This document shows positions 29,612-38,239 of a stretch of DNA of 64,000 nucleotides, piece by piece (positions within the stretch are counted from its first letter, which is position 1; each line of letters opens with the position of its first letter). Below the pieces are notes generated by a model that saw only the letters and a list, made by a program, of their open reading frames with translations, was not told the DNA's origin and did not search any database. Source of the DNA: JANMGV01 sp037440405 (GTDB taxonomy: Bacteria > Planctomycetota > Planctomycetia > Pirellulales > Pirellulaceae). The stretch spans positions 1-64,000 of the forward strand of contig JBBIUE010000009.1 in assembly GCA_037440405.1 (NCBI GenBank). The letters are read 5' to 3'. Position numbers and translations under genes: made by a program.

Positions 29612-30421
29612 CTATTCTTCTGCGTTTAGCGCACCAAGCAAGCTCGACGCCAAATCCGTGACCTTCGCGATGGCAGTCTCGGCACCAATCTCGGGCGCCT
29701 CGGCGAGAAGTCGAACAAACGCTGAGCCCACAATTAGACCATCCGCGACGGAACGAAGCAAACGGACATGTTCAGGAAGGCTGATTCCAAATCCTACGCA
29801 AATGGGAAGCGACGTGCGCGCTCGCAACCAAGATATCCGCTCTACCAAGCCCTCAGGCAACTCTCGGCGTTCGCCTGTGATACCTGTGACAGAAACGAAG
29901 TACAAGAAGCCCGATGCGTTTTCTGCAATTCGAATGGCACGTTCGGGTGGTGTCGTTGGAGCGATGAGAGGTATGAGATCAAATTGCAACGACCGACAAA
30001 CTCGGGCCAACTCAGCACTTTCTTCGATGGGCAAATCCGGAACAATAGCCCCGGCCACGCCTGCATCTTTGGCTCTCTGAATGAATTTCATTACTCCCTG
30101 CCGATGGATGATGGCGTAGCTAACCATCGTAACCACTGGCATCGAATGCTGAGCGCGGAATTGCGTCAGCGATTCGAAAATGGTTTCAAGCCGAATCTTG
30201 GATTGTAAGGCCCGCGTATAAGAGGCTTGAATCACTGGGCCATCGGCAATGGGATCACTATAGGGGACTCCGACTTCCGCCATCGAACAGCCGATTCGTT
30301 CGAATGCGTCGAGGGTCGCGAGGGTTGTCGCGAGATTGGGGTCGCCAGCCGTAATAAACGGCATAAAAGCTCGCTTGCCTTCATCGCGTAGACGTTGGAA
30401 AAGATCATCAAGTGCAGTCAT
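29612..30421 (-). CDS. trpA: Tryptophan synthase alpha chain
   Basis: A 269-residue TIM barrel with the catalytic region AEVGVPYSDPIADGP (Glu and Asp of the active site) and the phosphate-binding loop FGISLPEH. It cleaves indole-3-glycerol phosphate and passes indole to TrpB. It starts at ATG 30421, 61 nt after the trpB stop, so the two are co-transcribed in the order trpB-trpA. Confidence 0.96.
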   Translation of the reverse strand: MTALDDLFQRLRDEGKRAFMPFITAGDPNLATTLATLDAFERIGCSMAEVGVPYSDPIADGPVIQASYTRALQSKIRLETIFESLTQFRAQHSMPVVTMVSYAIIHRQGVMKFIQRAKDAGVAGAIVPDLPIEESAELARVCRSLQFDLIPLIAPTTPPERAIRIAENASGFLYFVSVTGITGERRELPEGLVERISWLRARTSLPICVGFGISLPEHVRLLRSVADGLIVGSAFVRLLAEAPEIGAETAIAKVTDLASSLLGALNAEE

Positions 30422-30482
30422 GAAGGCCCTTCAAGTGTCCATCTTTCGACCCAGTGATCGAAACGAGAATATCCAGCCGCAG

Positions 30483-31715
30483 CTAAACTTCCGTTCCCTT
30501 AAGCCTCGCGAGCTCCGAAGCATCTTTGTCTCCGCGACCACTTAAGCAAATCACGATGTGCTCGTCACGACTCATCTTTGCAGCAAGCTCCGCTGCCCTG
30601 GAGATTGCATGGCAGGTCTCCAGGGCTGGCAAGATGCCTTCATTTCGAGCCAGTAAATCAAATGCCGCCAAAGCATCTTGATCGCGACAAAACGTGTATT
30701 CGACGCGCCCCAGGTCTTTCCAGTAACTGTGCTCTGGTCCGACCCCTGGATAGTCGAGTCCGGCAGAGATGGAGTGAACATCCGAGGTTTGGCCATCCTC
30801 ATCCTGCAGAACGTAACTCAAGCTGCCGTGGAGAACCCCCGGCGAGCCGAAAGATAGAGGTGATGCATGATCCCCCGCGCTGCTCGTCCTCCCCCCTGCT
30901 TCGACACCAAGAAGACGAACTTCTCGATCCTCAATAAACGGAAAGAACATACCGGCCGCATTACTTCCACCACCAACACAGGCGACTACCAAATCGGGGA
31001 GCCGACCGATGGCTTCGAAACTCTGTTCTCGTGCCTCGCGACCGATGACCGATTGAAAATCGCGAACAATCATGGGGAAGGGGTGGGGGCCAATCACGGA
31101 GCCTATGATGTAGTGGGTGTGTTCCACACTCGCCATCCAGTCGCGCATGGCTTCGTTAACTGCGTCTCGCAATGTTCGTGATCCCGACTCAACCGGATGG
31201 ACGGTGGCACCGAGCAAATTCATGCTGAATACGTTCGGTTTTTGTCGCCGGACGTCTTCAGCCCCCATGTAGACGACACACGGCAAACCGAAGTGGGCAC
31301 AGGCCGTCGCAGTCGCTACTCCATGTTGGCCGGCCCCAGTTTCGGCGATAACCCGTGACTTCTTCATCCGCAGAGTCAGCAGGGCCTGCCCAAGCGTGTT
31401 GTTGATCTTATGCGCTCCCGTGTGATTCAAGTCTTCGCGCTTGAGCCAGATTTGAGCCCCTCCCAACTTCTCGCTCAAGCGTTTCGCATGGTAAAGGGGG
31501 GATGGACGTCCCACAAACCGCTTCAGCAATTCGGCCAGTTCAGCCTGAAAATCCGGATCTTGCTTCGCCTTCGCGTACTCAACCGCCAATTCATCCAATG
31601 CCCGCGACAATGTTTCTGGAACAAACCGGCCACCAAACATTCCGAAGTGCCCTGAGTCGTCCGGCACAGCGGCCAGTCCAGAAGCAGAGGCCGTCATCAA
31701 GTTGTTCCCACTCAT
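30483..31715 (-). CDS. trpB: Tryptophan synthase beta chain
   Basis: The PLP lysine lies in HTGAHKINN, the glycine-rich phosphate cup is CVGGGSNAAGMF, and the C-terminal region has CLSGRGDKD. ATG 31715 gives 410 residues; a TTG five codons upstream and an ATG at 31697 are alternatives. It condenses indole with serine. The gene opens the trpBA unit, and its leader holds a nested inverted repeat at 31759-31799. Confidence 0.96.
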   Translation of the reverse strand: MSGNNLMTASASGLAAVPDDSGHFGMFGGRFVPETLSRALDELAVEYAKAKQDPDFQAELAELLKRFVGRPSPLYHAKRLSEKLGGAQIWLKREDLNHTGAHKINNTLGQALLTLRMKKSRVIAETGAGQHGVATATACAHFGLPCVVYMGAEDVRRQKPNVFSMNLLGATVHPVESGSRTLRDAVNEAMRDWMASVEHTHYIIGSVIGPHPFPMIVRDFQSVIGREAREQSFEAIGRLPDLVVACVGGGSNAAGMFFPFIEDREVRLLGVEAGGRTSSAGDHASPLSFGSPGVLHGSLSYVLQDEDGQTSDVHSISAGLDYPGVGPEHSYWKDLGRVEYTFCRDQDALAAFDLLARNEGILPALETCHAISRAAELAAKMSRDEHIVICLSGRGDKDASELARLKGTEV

Positions 31716-31758
31716 GTCAACAGAGTCCAAACCATCGGTAGCACAAACCTCTTATTTC

Positions 31759-31799
31759 GAACGATAGCCGATCGACAAGCAGGCTTGTCGCAATCGTTC
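31759..31799 (-). promoter_or_regulatory. Nested inverted repeat upstream of trpB
   Basis: The inner arms CGACAAGC and GCTTGTCG are perfect, separated by 2 nt. The outer arms GAACGAT and ATCGTTC are perfect as well. The structure lies 44 nt upstream of the trpB ATG, where it could be a repressor site or a 5' leader hairpin. Confidence 0.45.
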
Positions 31800-32085
31800 A
31801 GCAATCGAAAGATCGATCGACAAATCGCTGCGAATCGGCGCGTTCCACAAGTCGAACCTGACAAACATGGATGGCGATTCTAAACGAGGCCGATTCCTCA
31901 CGCTCGACATGGAATCGCGATCATAACTCGCTTCGCGAGTCCCCGCAGCTATCCAAAGTTGGGCTCTATCTTAAGTCCCTTACCGAAAACGTTCAACTCG
32001 CGAACGCTGCTGGCTGCGATGGAACGATATTGGAGTAAGCTCCAAGGGTACTTCAGCGATTTGCCAAGTTTCGAACGAACTGGAA

Positions 32086-32112
32086 AATGGGCAAGCAGAT
32101 AGCCTGCCCATT
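32086..32112 (-). terminator. Hairpin downstream of the Kelch gene
   Basis: On the minus strand AATGGGCA and TGCCCATT form an 8-bp stem with an 11-nt loop, and the 3' arm runs into TTCC. It lies about 170 nt past the Kelch stop and could end the DUF1559-lipoprotein-Kelch transcript. The T tract is poor. Confidence 0.4.
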
Positions 32113-32281
32113 CTCGATTGACTCATCGCGTCGCACTTCGGAATTATCTACGATTCCCATCCGATTCAATCGCAACAGCACAAACCGTAGGATACCCAAA
32201 ATCGGAGTGCTCATACACTTCCGCTCAGATCGATTTCGGGAACTTAATCTGCGACTATTCGTCAGGTGCGATCGGATAACG

Positions 32282-33958
32282 TTAAGGTGTCAGCAGCTCG
32301 ACTAGGGTTGGTCGGTCGCCGTCCGGATTGCTGCCACCGACAACAAGAATGCCATGCTCGCAGGGGATCATTCGATGGAAGAAACGCTTGGAAGGAGTTT
32401 GTCCAACGATGTCCCAGTGGTCCCCGTCGTCATCTAAAACGAGCAGTTGTCCCTCGACGGTTGAGACGTAGAGCCGGTCCTGATATACGCAGGCCGCAGC
32501 ACCGAAGCCGGCCATCGGCTTGCCGATCAGCGATGGTCCGTGGGACCAGGACTTCGTCGCAGGATCGTAAACTTCCGTTTCACATGTCGGACCTCCCTGC
32601 TCGTTCATGCCACCGATGACATACAGCTTCCCGCGATATCCGACCGTCGCCAGGGCTCGCCGATGAAACGTTGGAGCGGTCAATGGTTCCCATTCAAGTT
32701 GGGATGCATCGAGGTTGAGTGACCATGCCGTGTCATGCCATTGGGTCGGTTGCTCTGGAGCCATGCGCCAGCCACCAACGACATACATTGTGTTGCCGAT
32801 GATGGCGGCGTCGTGAGATGAACGTGGCTCAGGTAAGCTCGGCATTTTTTCCCAAACTTGGCGAACCATGTCGAATCGCTCGACGGTACTCAGAGACTCC
32901 AATTGATGCTTCTCGCCATAGGCATTGCGAGCTGTGAAACCACCGATCCGCACAACCCCACCGGGCACGGCAACCATTCCCAGCCCTTGGACCCTGTCTG
33001 AAATTTCACTGATCTTCCATTCCTTTGCAGAGGGAATTTCTGCCATGAGGAACTGATTGGATTGCTCTGAAATCGAATACGAGTGAGACTCGCCGGTATG
33101 GCCACCCGCGATCATGATCGTGGTGCCTTGGATGGCTGCTCCAAAGCTGGTGATGGGCTCAGGCAACGCGGGCAGTTCGAGCGATGATTGTCGAACCGCT
33201 ACGTTGGACACATTTCGCTCCTGCGTTGCAACGGAACCGACGACTAGCGTGGCGTAGTAGCGAACTTCTGTGTACTCCTTTCCGTCGAAGGTGCCCGTTT
33301 GAGCAACTGGAGCAGACGCCAGCAGCGCAAATGATTTCGACGGCATTTCTTCAAGCACAGCAACTCCTCCATTACCCAAATGGAGCGACCTCTTGTCGCC
33401 GTCAATAATCAGGGAAAGCTTGCCTTCTGTGACCGGCTTGCCGTTTACTTTCAGCGACACTTCTACGAATTCATCGACTCGATTAACCGCGATGACTAGT
33501 CCGGCGCCGTCCTTGATCTCCCCGGTTTGGATCGAGTGCTCTATCTGGCTCACTGCGGTTGCCTGATACTCAAGACAAAAAGTCGAGCCTCCACGCTCCA
33601 TTACACCATATGTATGGCGAACCATAAATTTCGTTTCACCTGGAGTGGTCGCTGAAGCAAGCTGGGCAATCAGAGCATCATTCGCCTTCTTCATCGGAAT
33701 CGTCAATGAACTCTGATCGGTCACGATCTGGAGAGAGATGTCTCCCAGTCGGTCCAGTAAATCGGGATCGTCAGGCTCCGGCCCTTCACTGAACACCAAT
33801 CGAACTTGGCTCTCACCATCCGAGGGAGGCAGCAACCAAAGAAAATGAGCTTCAACGCGCAGCGCGCCGAAAGCCACGATACCAACCAACATCGCAGACG
33901 CGATTAAAAAGCGGCTCAACACAGAGGGCCTGAGTGCAAGTGGACGATACGTCAACAT
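32282..33958 (-). CDS. Exported Kelch-repeat protein with DUF4198-like N-terminal domain
   Basis: A 558-residue protein. The signal peptide (FLIASAMLVGIVAFG, ending VEAHFLW) leads into an N-terminal domain with the AHFLWLLP start and IAVNRVDEFVEVSLKVNGKP region seen in DUF4198 proteins, which are often linked to metal uptake. From about residue 260 there are Kelch motifs (AAIIGNTMYVVGGW, GYRGKLYVIGGM, CEHGILVVGGS) that should form a beta-propeller. It is the third gene of the DUF1559-lipoprotein-Kelch operon, 8 nt after the lipoprotein stop. A binding role at the cell surface is likely; the ligand is unknown. Confidence 0.85.
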   Translation of the reverse strand: MLTYRPLALRPSVLSRFLIASAMLVGIVAFGALRVEAHFLWLLPPSDGESQVRLVFSEGPEPDDPDLLDRLGDISLQIVTDQSSLTIPMKKANDALIAQLASATTPGETKFMVRHTYGVMERGGSTFCLEYQATAVSQIEHSIQTGEIKDGAGLVIAVNRVDEFVEVSLKVNGKPVTEGKLSLIIDGDKRSLHLGNGGVAVLEEMPSKSFALLASAPVAQTGTFDGKEYTEVRYYATLVVGSVATQERNVSNVAVRQSSLELPALPEPITSFGAAIQGTTIMIAGGHTGESHSYSISEQSNQFLMAEIPSAKEWKISEISDRVQGLGMVAVPGGVVRIGGFTARNAYGEKHQLESLSTVERFDMVRQVWEKMPSLPEPRSSHDAAIIGNTMYVVGGWRMAPEQPTQWHDTAWSLNLDASQLEWEPLTAPTFHRRALATVGYRGKLYVIGGMNEQGGPTCETEVYDPATKSWSHGPSLIGKPMAGFGAAACVYQDRLYVSTVEGQLLVLDDDGDHWDIVGQTPSKRFFHRMIPCEHGILVVGGSNPDGDRPTLVELLTP

Positions 33959-33966
33959 AGGGTTTC

Positions 33967-34398
33967 CTAGTTTTGTTGTTCTTGAGTAAAGAGTTCAAAT
34001 GTGAAGAAGTTTTCGGAATTCGGTGTGACCTTAGCAAAAAACTTGCCGGGTTTGGTGTACACCTCTGGAATTTGAGGCGGAGCCAACAGCTCCGGCTCTT
34101 CGTTTTTGCGAGCTTCGTACTGCTCAAGTTCCAAAGCGAATGGAGCAATGACAACGCTGTATTCACCCTCGGGCAATCCGTCGCGGTCTGACGATCGAAA
34201 CTCCCCCACTTCGATGACAAACGATGCAGGGTTGCGTTCGCCATCGTTTGGTACAAAGATAACCGCCCCACTCGCAATCGGCGATCGGTCGAGCGTCACT
34301 TGCCCCGAAACAGGATACTCGCGGAGTTGCCGTCCACAACCGACGACTGAAACGATGGCGATCAGCAACGGAGCGAAAAAGTTAGCGTACCGACTCAT
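33967..34398 (-). CDS. Small lipoprotein with carboxypeptidase-regulatory-like domain
   Basis: ATG 34398 gives 143 residues with a lipoprotein signal (FFAPLLIAIVSVVGCG, lipobox Cys). The rest (YPVSGQVTLDRSPIASGAVIFVP) has the transthyretin-like beta-sandwich pattern that often accompanies DUF1559 genes in planctomycetes. The start overlaps the DUF1559 gene by 17 nt, so translation is probably coupled. The longer frame to 34722 has no conserved content. No enzymatic role is expected. Confidence 0.85.
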   Translation of the reverse strand: MSRYANFFAPLLIAIVSVVGCGRQLREYPVSGQVTLDRSPIASGAVIFVPNDGERNPASFVIEVGEFRSSDRDGLPEGEYSVVIAPFALELEQYEARKNEEPELLAPPQIPEVYTKPGKFFAKVTPNSENFFTFELFTQEQQN

Positions 34399-35269
34399 CT
34401 TCAAAAACCTCACCAGCTTCGCGGGTCGCCATGGCGTTGAGGACATCGCGATGGATATGATTGGATACCATTCGCACACTCGCGTCAACGAAGACGAACT
34501 GAGCTCCCCCTCGATGCATGCTCGTAAAGCCTCCGATGTTGGGCATGCGGTGAACATTGAATGGATAAAAGGTCGTGCCCATCGAAACCCGAGGATAGCC
34601 AACGATCCAGCGAGCAGTACCGTAGCGGGGCTTGCCCGCCAAAGGCCCTGCGGATGCTGGCCAGACATAATCCTTGAAATTGTAAGTCGTCTCGCCAACG
34701 GCGATCGTCGACGAAGCGCCATCGTAAACGTCTCGAAAACTCAAATGTCGGTTGGCGAATCCAAAACCCGGCCAAGCGAGGCCGAAAATGCCATCGGATT
34801 CCCTCATGTAGTCGCGGGTTCCTTCCGACAGCAAATAGCTTGATGGAGCTCCAACTTCCCCTCCCACCGGTTCGGGTACGACTCGCGGTAGAGGCATCGA
34901 AGGGCAAAGATAGGTCGAAATCAGCTGCTTTGAAACCGCCTGGTTGTGCGGGTGCGTGTAATACAGCGAAAAATTGTAGTGCTGATAGATGTTGGTCTGA
35001 TCGACGTACGGAAGAATCGATGCGAAGCCACTGATGAAATTGCTTTGAATCGATCCCACCGGGAAGGTCCGAAACGTCGAGTCGTAGTTGTGAATGGCCA
35101 AACCAATCTGGTGAAGGTTGTTAGAACAACTCATCCGCCGCGAAGACTCGCGGGCCGACTGGATGGCGGGCATGAGTAGACCGACAAGGATGCCGATGAT
35201 GGCGATGACGACGAGCAGTTCAACCAGAGTAAACGCGCGTCGAAGAGTAAGAGATCTCGAATGGTGCAT
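34382..35269 (-). CDS. DUF1559 pseudopilin-like protein
   Basis: ATG 35269 with GAGGAA upstream gives 295 residues. The N-terminus is a type IV pilin-like prepilin signal (RRAFTLVELLVVIAIIG, then a hydrophobic helix LVGLLMPAIQSARE). The following region (RRMSCSNNLHQIGLAIHNY) is the DUF1559 signature, and the C-terminus has HRGGAQFVFVDASVRMVSN. Planctomycetes carry dozens of these, of unknown function, possibly surface-exposed and assembled by a type II or IV machinery. It is the first gene of the operon divergent from hemP. Confidence 0.93.
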   Translation of the reverse strand: MHHSRSLTLRRAFTLVELLVVIAIIGILVGLLMPAIQSARESSRRMSCSNNLHQIGLAIHNYDSTFRTFPVGSIQSNFISGFASILPYVDQTNIYQHYNFSLYYTHPHNQAVSKQLISTYLCPSMPLPRVVPEPVGGEVGAPSSYLLSEGTRDYMRESDGIFGLAWPGFGFANRHLSFRDVYDGASSTIAVGETTYNFKDYVWPASAGPLAGKPRYGTARWIVGYPRVSMGTTFYPFNVHRMPNIGGFTSMHRGGAQFVFVDASVRMVSNHIHRDVLNAMATREAGEVFEDESVR

Positions 35270-35376
35270 AGAAAATTCCTCACAGCGAAAGACATTGGAA
35301 TGCCACCACAATGGTGGGTACAGCTAATTCCGAATGCGTGGCTGGCTGAGGAAAATGCCCAATCGCTTGCTTCGCA

Positions 35377-35405
35377 TTGTTGCTACTGAGACTCAGTATC
35401 AACAA
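35377..35405. promoter_or_regulatory. 29-bp palindrome between hemP and the DUF1559 operon (Fur-box-like candidate)
   Basis: The arms TTGTTGCTACTGAG and CTCAGTATCAACAA are reverse complements at 13 of 14 positions around a central A. It lies 107 nt before the DUF1559 start and 126 nt before the hemP start, so it could serve both. The A/T-rich hyphenated palindrome with TGAGACTCA in its core resembles Fur-family operators, and hemP homologues are usually iron-regulated. The symmetry is seen; Fur binding is inferred. Confidence 0.5.
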
Positions 35406-35531
35406 CAGTATTGGCAAACATCGCAGAGTTGTCAATAATGACTTCTCTACTCGGAAAAGAATTTCGACTTCAATGAATGGCGTGGCCCGATCGAAAGGTC
35501 GAACTGCCGAGTCTCTCCCTGCGGATCTGTG

Positions 35532-35786
35532 ATGACAAAACGCGAACCTCAAGAGCCGGATTCGCCTGCAAACGCTTTGCCTGTGAACGAGGGGCCTGCA
35601 CCGTCCGAAGCACCTCTATCTGGTTTGATATCCGCAGATTTTCCTTCCAAATTGCTCGACGGCGTTCCCAAACTGATACCATTTGAGAAAATCTGTCGCT
35701 GCGGTAACGAGGTTTGGATCGAATACCGCGGACAGGTTTATCGTTTGCGCGCAACCAAGCAAGGCAAACTTATATTGACGAAGTAG
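35532..35786 (+). CDS. hemP: Hemin uptake protein HemP
   Basis: An 84-residue protein ending in the HemP signature: SKLLDGVPKLIPF, then YRGQVYRLRATKQGKLILTK. The first 40 residues are Pro/Glu-rich and not conserved. A CRCG motif in the middle is unusual among proteobacterial HemP but could be a lineage trait. HemP proteins are tied to haem uptake under iron limitation, with an unclear biochemical role. No receptor or TonB gene is adjacent. Confidence 0.88.
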   Translation: MTKREPQEPDSPANALPVNEGPAPSEAPLSGLISADFPSKLLDGVPKLIPFEKICRCGNEVWIEYRGQVYRLRATKQGKLILTK

Positions 35787-35922
35787 GGCATCGTCCTTAT
35801 CAGATCGAAGGCCAAGTTGCTGGGGGCTCCCATTGTAACTGCTTGCTGATTTGGAAGCTTCATTACTGAGTTCACTCACTTCACGACTTTGAAACCTCGA
35901 ACTTCACAGATCAAGTGCCACG

Positions 35923-36330
35923 ATGCCCATTCCCATGCAATTAACGCGGATCATTATCAGCGAGATCAGCGACAACCAAGTTATCTTTTTGAAGGAAGTC
36001 GACGGTCCTCGTCAATTTCCCATTCTGATTGGCCACTACGAAGCGAGTAGCATCGATCTGAGGGTCCGCAAACCGCAGAAGCTAACGCGCCCTTTAACAC
36101 ACGACTTGATCGTTGCCGTCGCCAAGGCGTTAGGGGCAGAGTTCGATTCTGTCCTCATTTCGGAACTTCGTGATAACACCTATTTTGCCAGACTTCGACT
36201 GCGTAAGGATGGCGAGATCGTCGAGATTGATTGTCGTCCATCGGATGCCATTGCGGTGGCGGTGACGTTCGATCCCGTGCTGCCCATTTTCGTGGCGGAA
36301 GAAGTCCTCGATGAAGTTCGAGGAGCGTAG
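35923..36330 (+). CDS. Bifunctional nuclease family protein (DUF151)
   Basis: A 135-residue single-domain protein with the BFN pattern: VIFLKEVDGPRQFPILIG near the start, RPLTHDLIVAVAKALGAEF in the middle and CRPSDAIAVAVTFDPVLPIF near the end. Plant members have DNase and RNase activity; bacterial members are poorly characterised. The WYL regulator starts 6 nt after the stop, which implies one transcript. Confidence 0.9.
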   Translation: MPIPMQLTRIIISEISDNQVIFLKEVDGPRQFPILIGHYEASSIDLRVRKPQKLTRPLTHDLIVAVAKALGAEFDSVLISELRDNTYFARLRLRKDGEIVEIDCRPSDAIAVAVTFDPVLPIFVAEEVLDEVRGA

Positions 36331-36336
36331 TTCAAG

Positions 36337-37368
36337 ATGGCGAGGAACGAACAGCTCATCCGCCAACACAAGATTCTGCAAGTGCTCGAACGTCGCCGTT
36401 TCGGCTCAACAATTGAAGACCTTCGTGATACGATCGTCGAGGAACTGGGACTGAGCTCATTGCATGTCCGAAGCGTTCGGCGAGACATCGAAGCTTTGCA
36501 AGCGGCTGGTTTCGATATTCAGCAGGAAGATTCACAACAAGGAAAGGTTTGGAAGCTGGGGAGAACGGATCGCGGACTGCACAAACTCACGATCACTGCC
36601 AGCGAGCTGATCGCATTGTCGATGGGGCGGGATTTGCTCGTGCCATTGGCGGGGACTCAGTTCTGGCAGGGGATCGAGGCGTTCTGGAACAAAGTTCGCG
36701 AACAATTGCCCAGCGGCGTGTGGGATCACTATCAGCGTTATCGGCGGACCCTGAGAGTCATTGGGGTTCCTGCGAAAACGTATGAGAAACAGCAGGGCAT
36801 TTTGAAGACAATCAATCGCTCGATTCAAGAACATCGCCGACTGTGCATCGAATACCAGTCCATTGGCAATTCCGCACCTACTACTCGGACGCTAGAGCCT
36901 TATGGACTGGCCATCTTCCAATCGAGCATCTACGTTATTGCGATCGAAACGGGTCGCGACGAAGGGAAGTCCAACGAAGAGCGATTGAGGCACTGGAAGC
37001 TCGATCGTTTCTCGAAAGCGGAAGCTCTCGATGATTGGTTTCCTCCGGACGAGGAAATCGATTTGCAGGAACACTTAGGACAGAGCTTAGGCATTTTTAG
37101 CGGCGTCAAGACGGAGGAGTACCACATCCGCGTCACTCCATCCGCCGCTCGCTGGATCCAAGAAGATCCGTGGCATCCGAAGCAATCTTTGACGCTATTA
37201 GAGGATGGTCATTATCTCTTGACGGTCTTTGCATACCAAGACCCGGAAGTCATTCAGAAGGTATTGTCCTTAGGTACCGAAGCAGAGATTCTATCACCGG
37301 CGCGTTGCCGCAAAGCAATAAGGCAAATTATCGAGAAGCTGGCGACGGATTACTCCAAGCGTCGGTAA
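36337..37368 (+). CDS. HTH-WYL domain transcriptional regulator
   Basis: A 343-residue protein with an N-terminal winged helix (HKILQVLERRRFGSTIEDL, then HVRSVRRDIEALQAAGF) and a WYL-type ligand-binding middle region (RRLCIEYQS, then LEPYGLAIFQSSIYVIA). A WCX-like C-terminal domain follows. Such proteins respond to nucleic-acid ligands or small molecules and often control DNA-damage or defence genes. The close link to a nuclease-family gene suggests a regulatory pair. The 3' end overlaps coaX on the opposite strand by 41 bp. Confidence 0.9.
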   Translation: MARNEQLIRQHKILQVLERRRFGSTIEDLRDTIVEELGLSSLHVRSVRRDIEALQAAGFDIQQEDSQQGKVWKLGRTDRGLHKLTITASELIALSMGRDLLVPLAGTQFWQGIEAFWNKVREQLPSGVWDHYQRYRRTLRVIGVPAKTYEKQQGILKTINRSIQEHRRLCIEYQSIGNSAPTTRTLEPYGLAIFQSSIYVIAIETGRDEGKSNEERLRHWKLDRFSKAEALDDWFPPDEEIDLQEHLGQSLGIFSGVKTEEYHIRVTPSAARWIQEDPWHPKQSLTLLEDGHYLLTVFAYQDPEVIQKVLSLGTEAEILSPARCRKAIRQIIEKLATDYSKRR

Positions 37369-38239
37369 GCATGGCAAGCGTTTTCAGCACGAGGTCGTCG
37401 ATTTGATAGGCGGGTGGTTGCAAGTAAGGAAGCAACCATCGACTATCGCCGCCAGTGACGATCACCGGAACCTCATTAGGATCATCGATGTTGCGATATC
37501 GCTCGACGGCATACCGAACTCCGCCGATCAGCGAATGACTCACTCCACTGAGCATCGCTGCGATCGTATTACTGGCGGGAAGGTCCATCGCTGCCTCAAC
37601 CAGATGACGATCTTGAATCGGAGGTAGCTTCGATGTTCCGGCGTGCAATGCATCCAACGCTAATCTTCTTCCCGCAAAAATGATTCCACCTTCCATGATC
37701 TTGTTGTGATTAACCCAGTCCACGGTGATCGCCGTTCCCATTTGGACCACGATGACGGGACCGACGTTTCCAGCCTGCACACATGCACCAAAAGCTGCTA
37801 GCAGCCGATCGATCCCCAGCTTGGTTGGCTCTGAGACGCCGGTCTTCATCGGAATATCTGAATGATTTACGATTTGGATACGGTCGTGCGGACGATCCGC
37901 TTGGATGACCGATGTAAGTTGCTGCTGCGCTTCTTCAAAGACGGACGCGACATGCCAAGTCCACGCTGAATCTTGGAGCGCTTTCGAGCCATTGCCTCCA
38001 ACTGTAAGTGCCTCAATCAATCCGCGAAATATCTCTGGAGAATTGGGGTCGGAAGGTACGCGGGTGCCAGTATCGTGATCGCGGTGCTGCAAGTGATGAT
38101 CGCCCGATTGGGTCGAGCTCCAATGGAGTCGATGGACGCTTTCTAGCTCGGGTATGGCATTTGGCAGCGTAGCGGAAGTGCCAACGATCGCAGCGCGTAG
38201 CCCACTGTTTCCAATATCAACGACAACCCTAGGTTGCAT
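37328..38239 (-). CDS. coaX: Type III pantothenate kinase CoaX
   Basis: ATG 38239 gives 303 residues. The ASKHA-fold motifs are the DIGNSGLR phosphate-binding loop at the N-terminus, GIDRLLAAFGA, VVQMGTAITVDWV and GGIIFAGRRLALDAL. It phosphorylates pantothenate, the first step of CoA synthesis, using ATP and a monovalent cation. The start overlaps the obg stop by 11 nt. An insertion near residues 45-90 makes it longer than the usual 255-260 residues. Confidence 0.92.
   Translation of the reverse strand: MQPRVVVDIGNSGLRAAIVGTSATLPNAIPELESVHRLHWSSTQSGDHHLQHRDHDTGTRVPSDPNSPEIFRGLIEALTVGGNGSKALQDSAWTWHVASVFEEAQQQLTSVIQADRPHDRIQIVNHSDIPMKTGVSEPTKLGIDRLLAAFGACVQAGNVGPVIVVQMGTAITVDWVNHNKIMEGGIIFAGRRLALDALHAGTSKLPPIQDRHLVEAAMDLPASNTIAAMLSGVSHSLIGGVRYAVERYRNIDDPNEVPVIVTGGDSRWLLPYLQPPAYQIDDLVLKTLAMLTDAWSNPSPASR

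Larger units (their letters stand above)
31716..32281. other. Intergenic region between Kelch gene and trpB
   Basis: A 566-nt stretch with no convincing gene. It contains the nested inverted repeat near the trpB start and a hairpin 170 nt after the Kelch stop, both annotated separately. No leader peptide with adjacent Trp codons was recognised. Short open frames here lack recognisable content. Confidence 0.5.
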
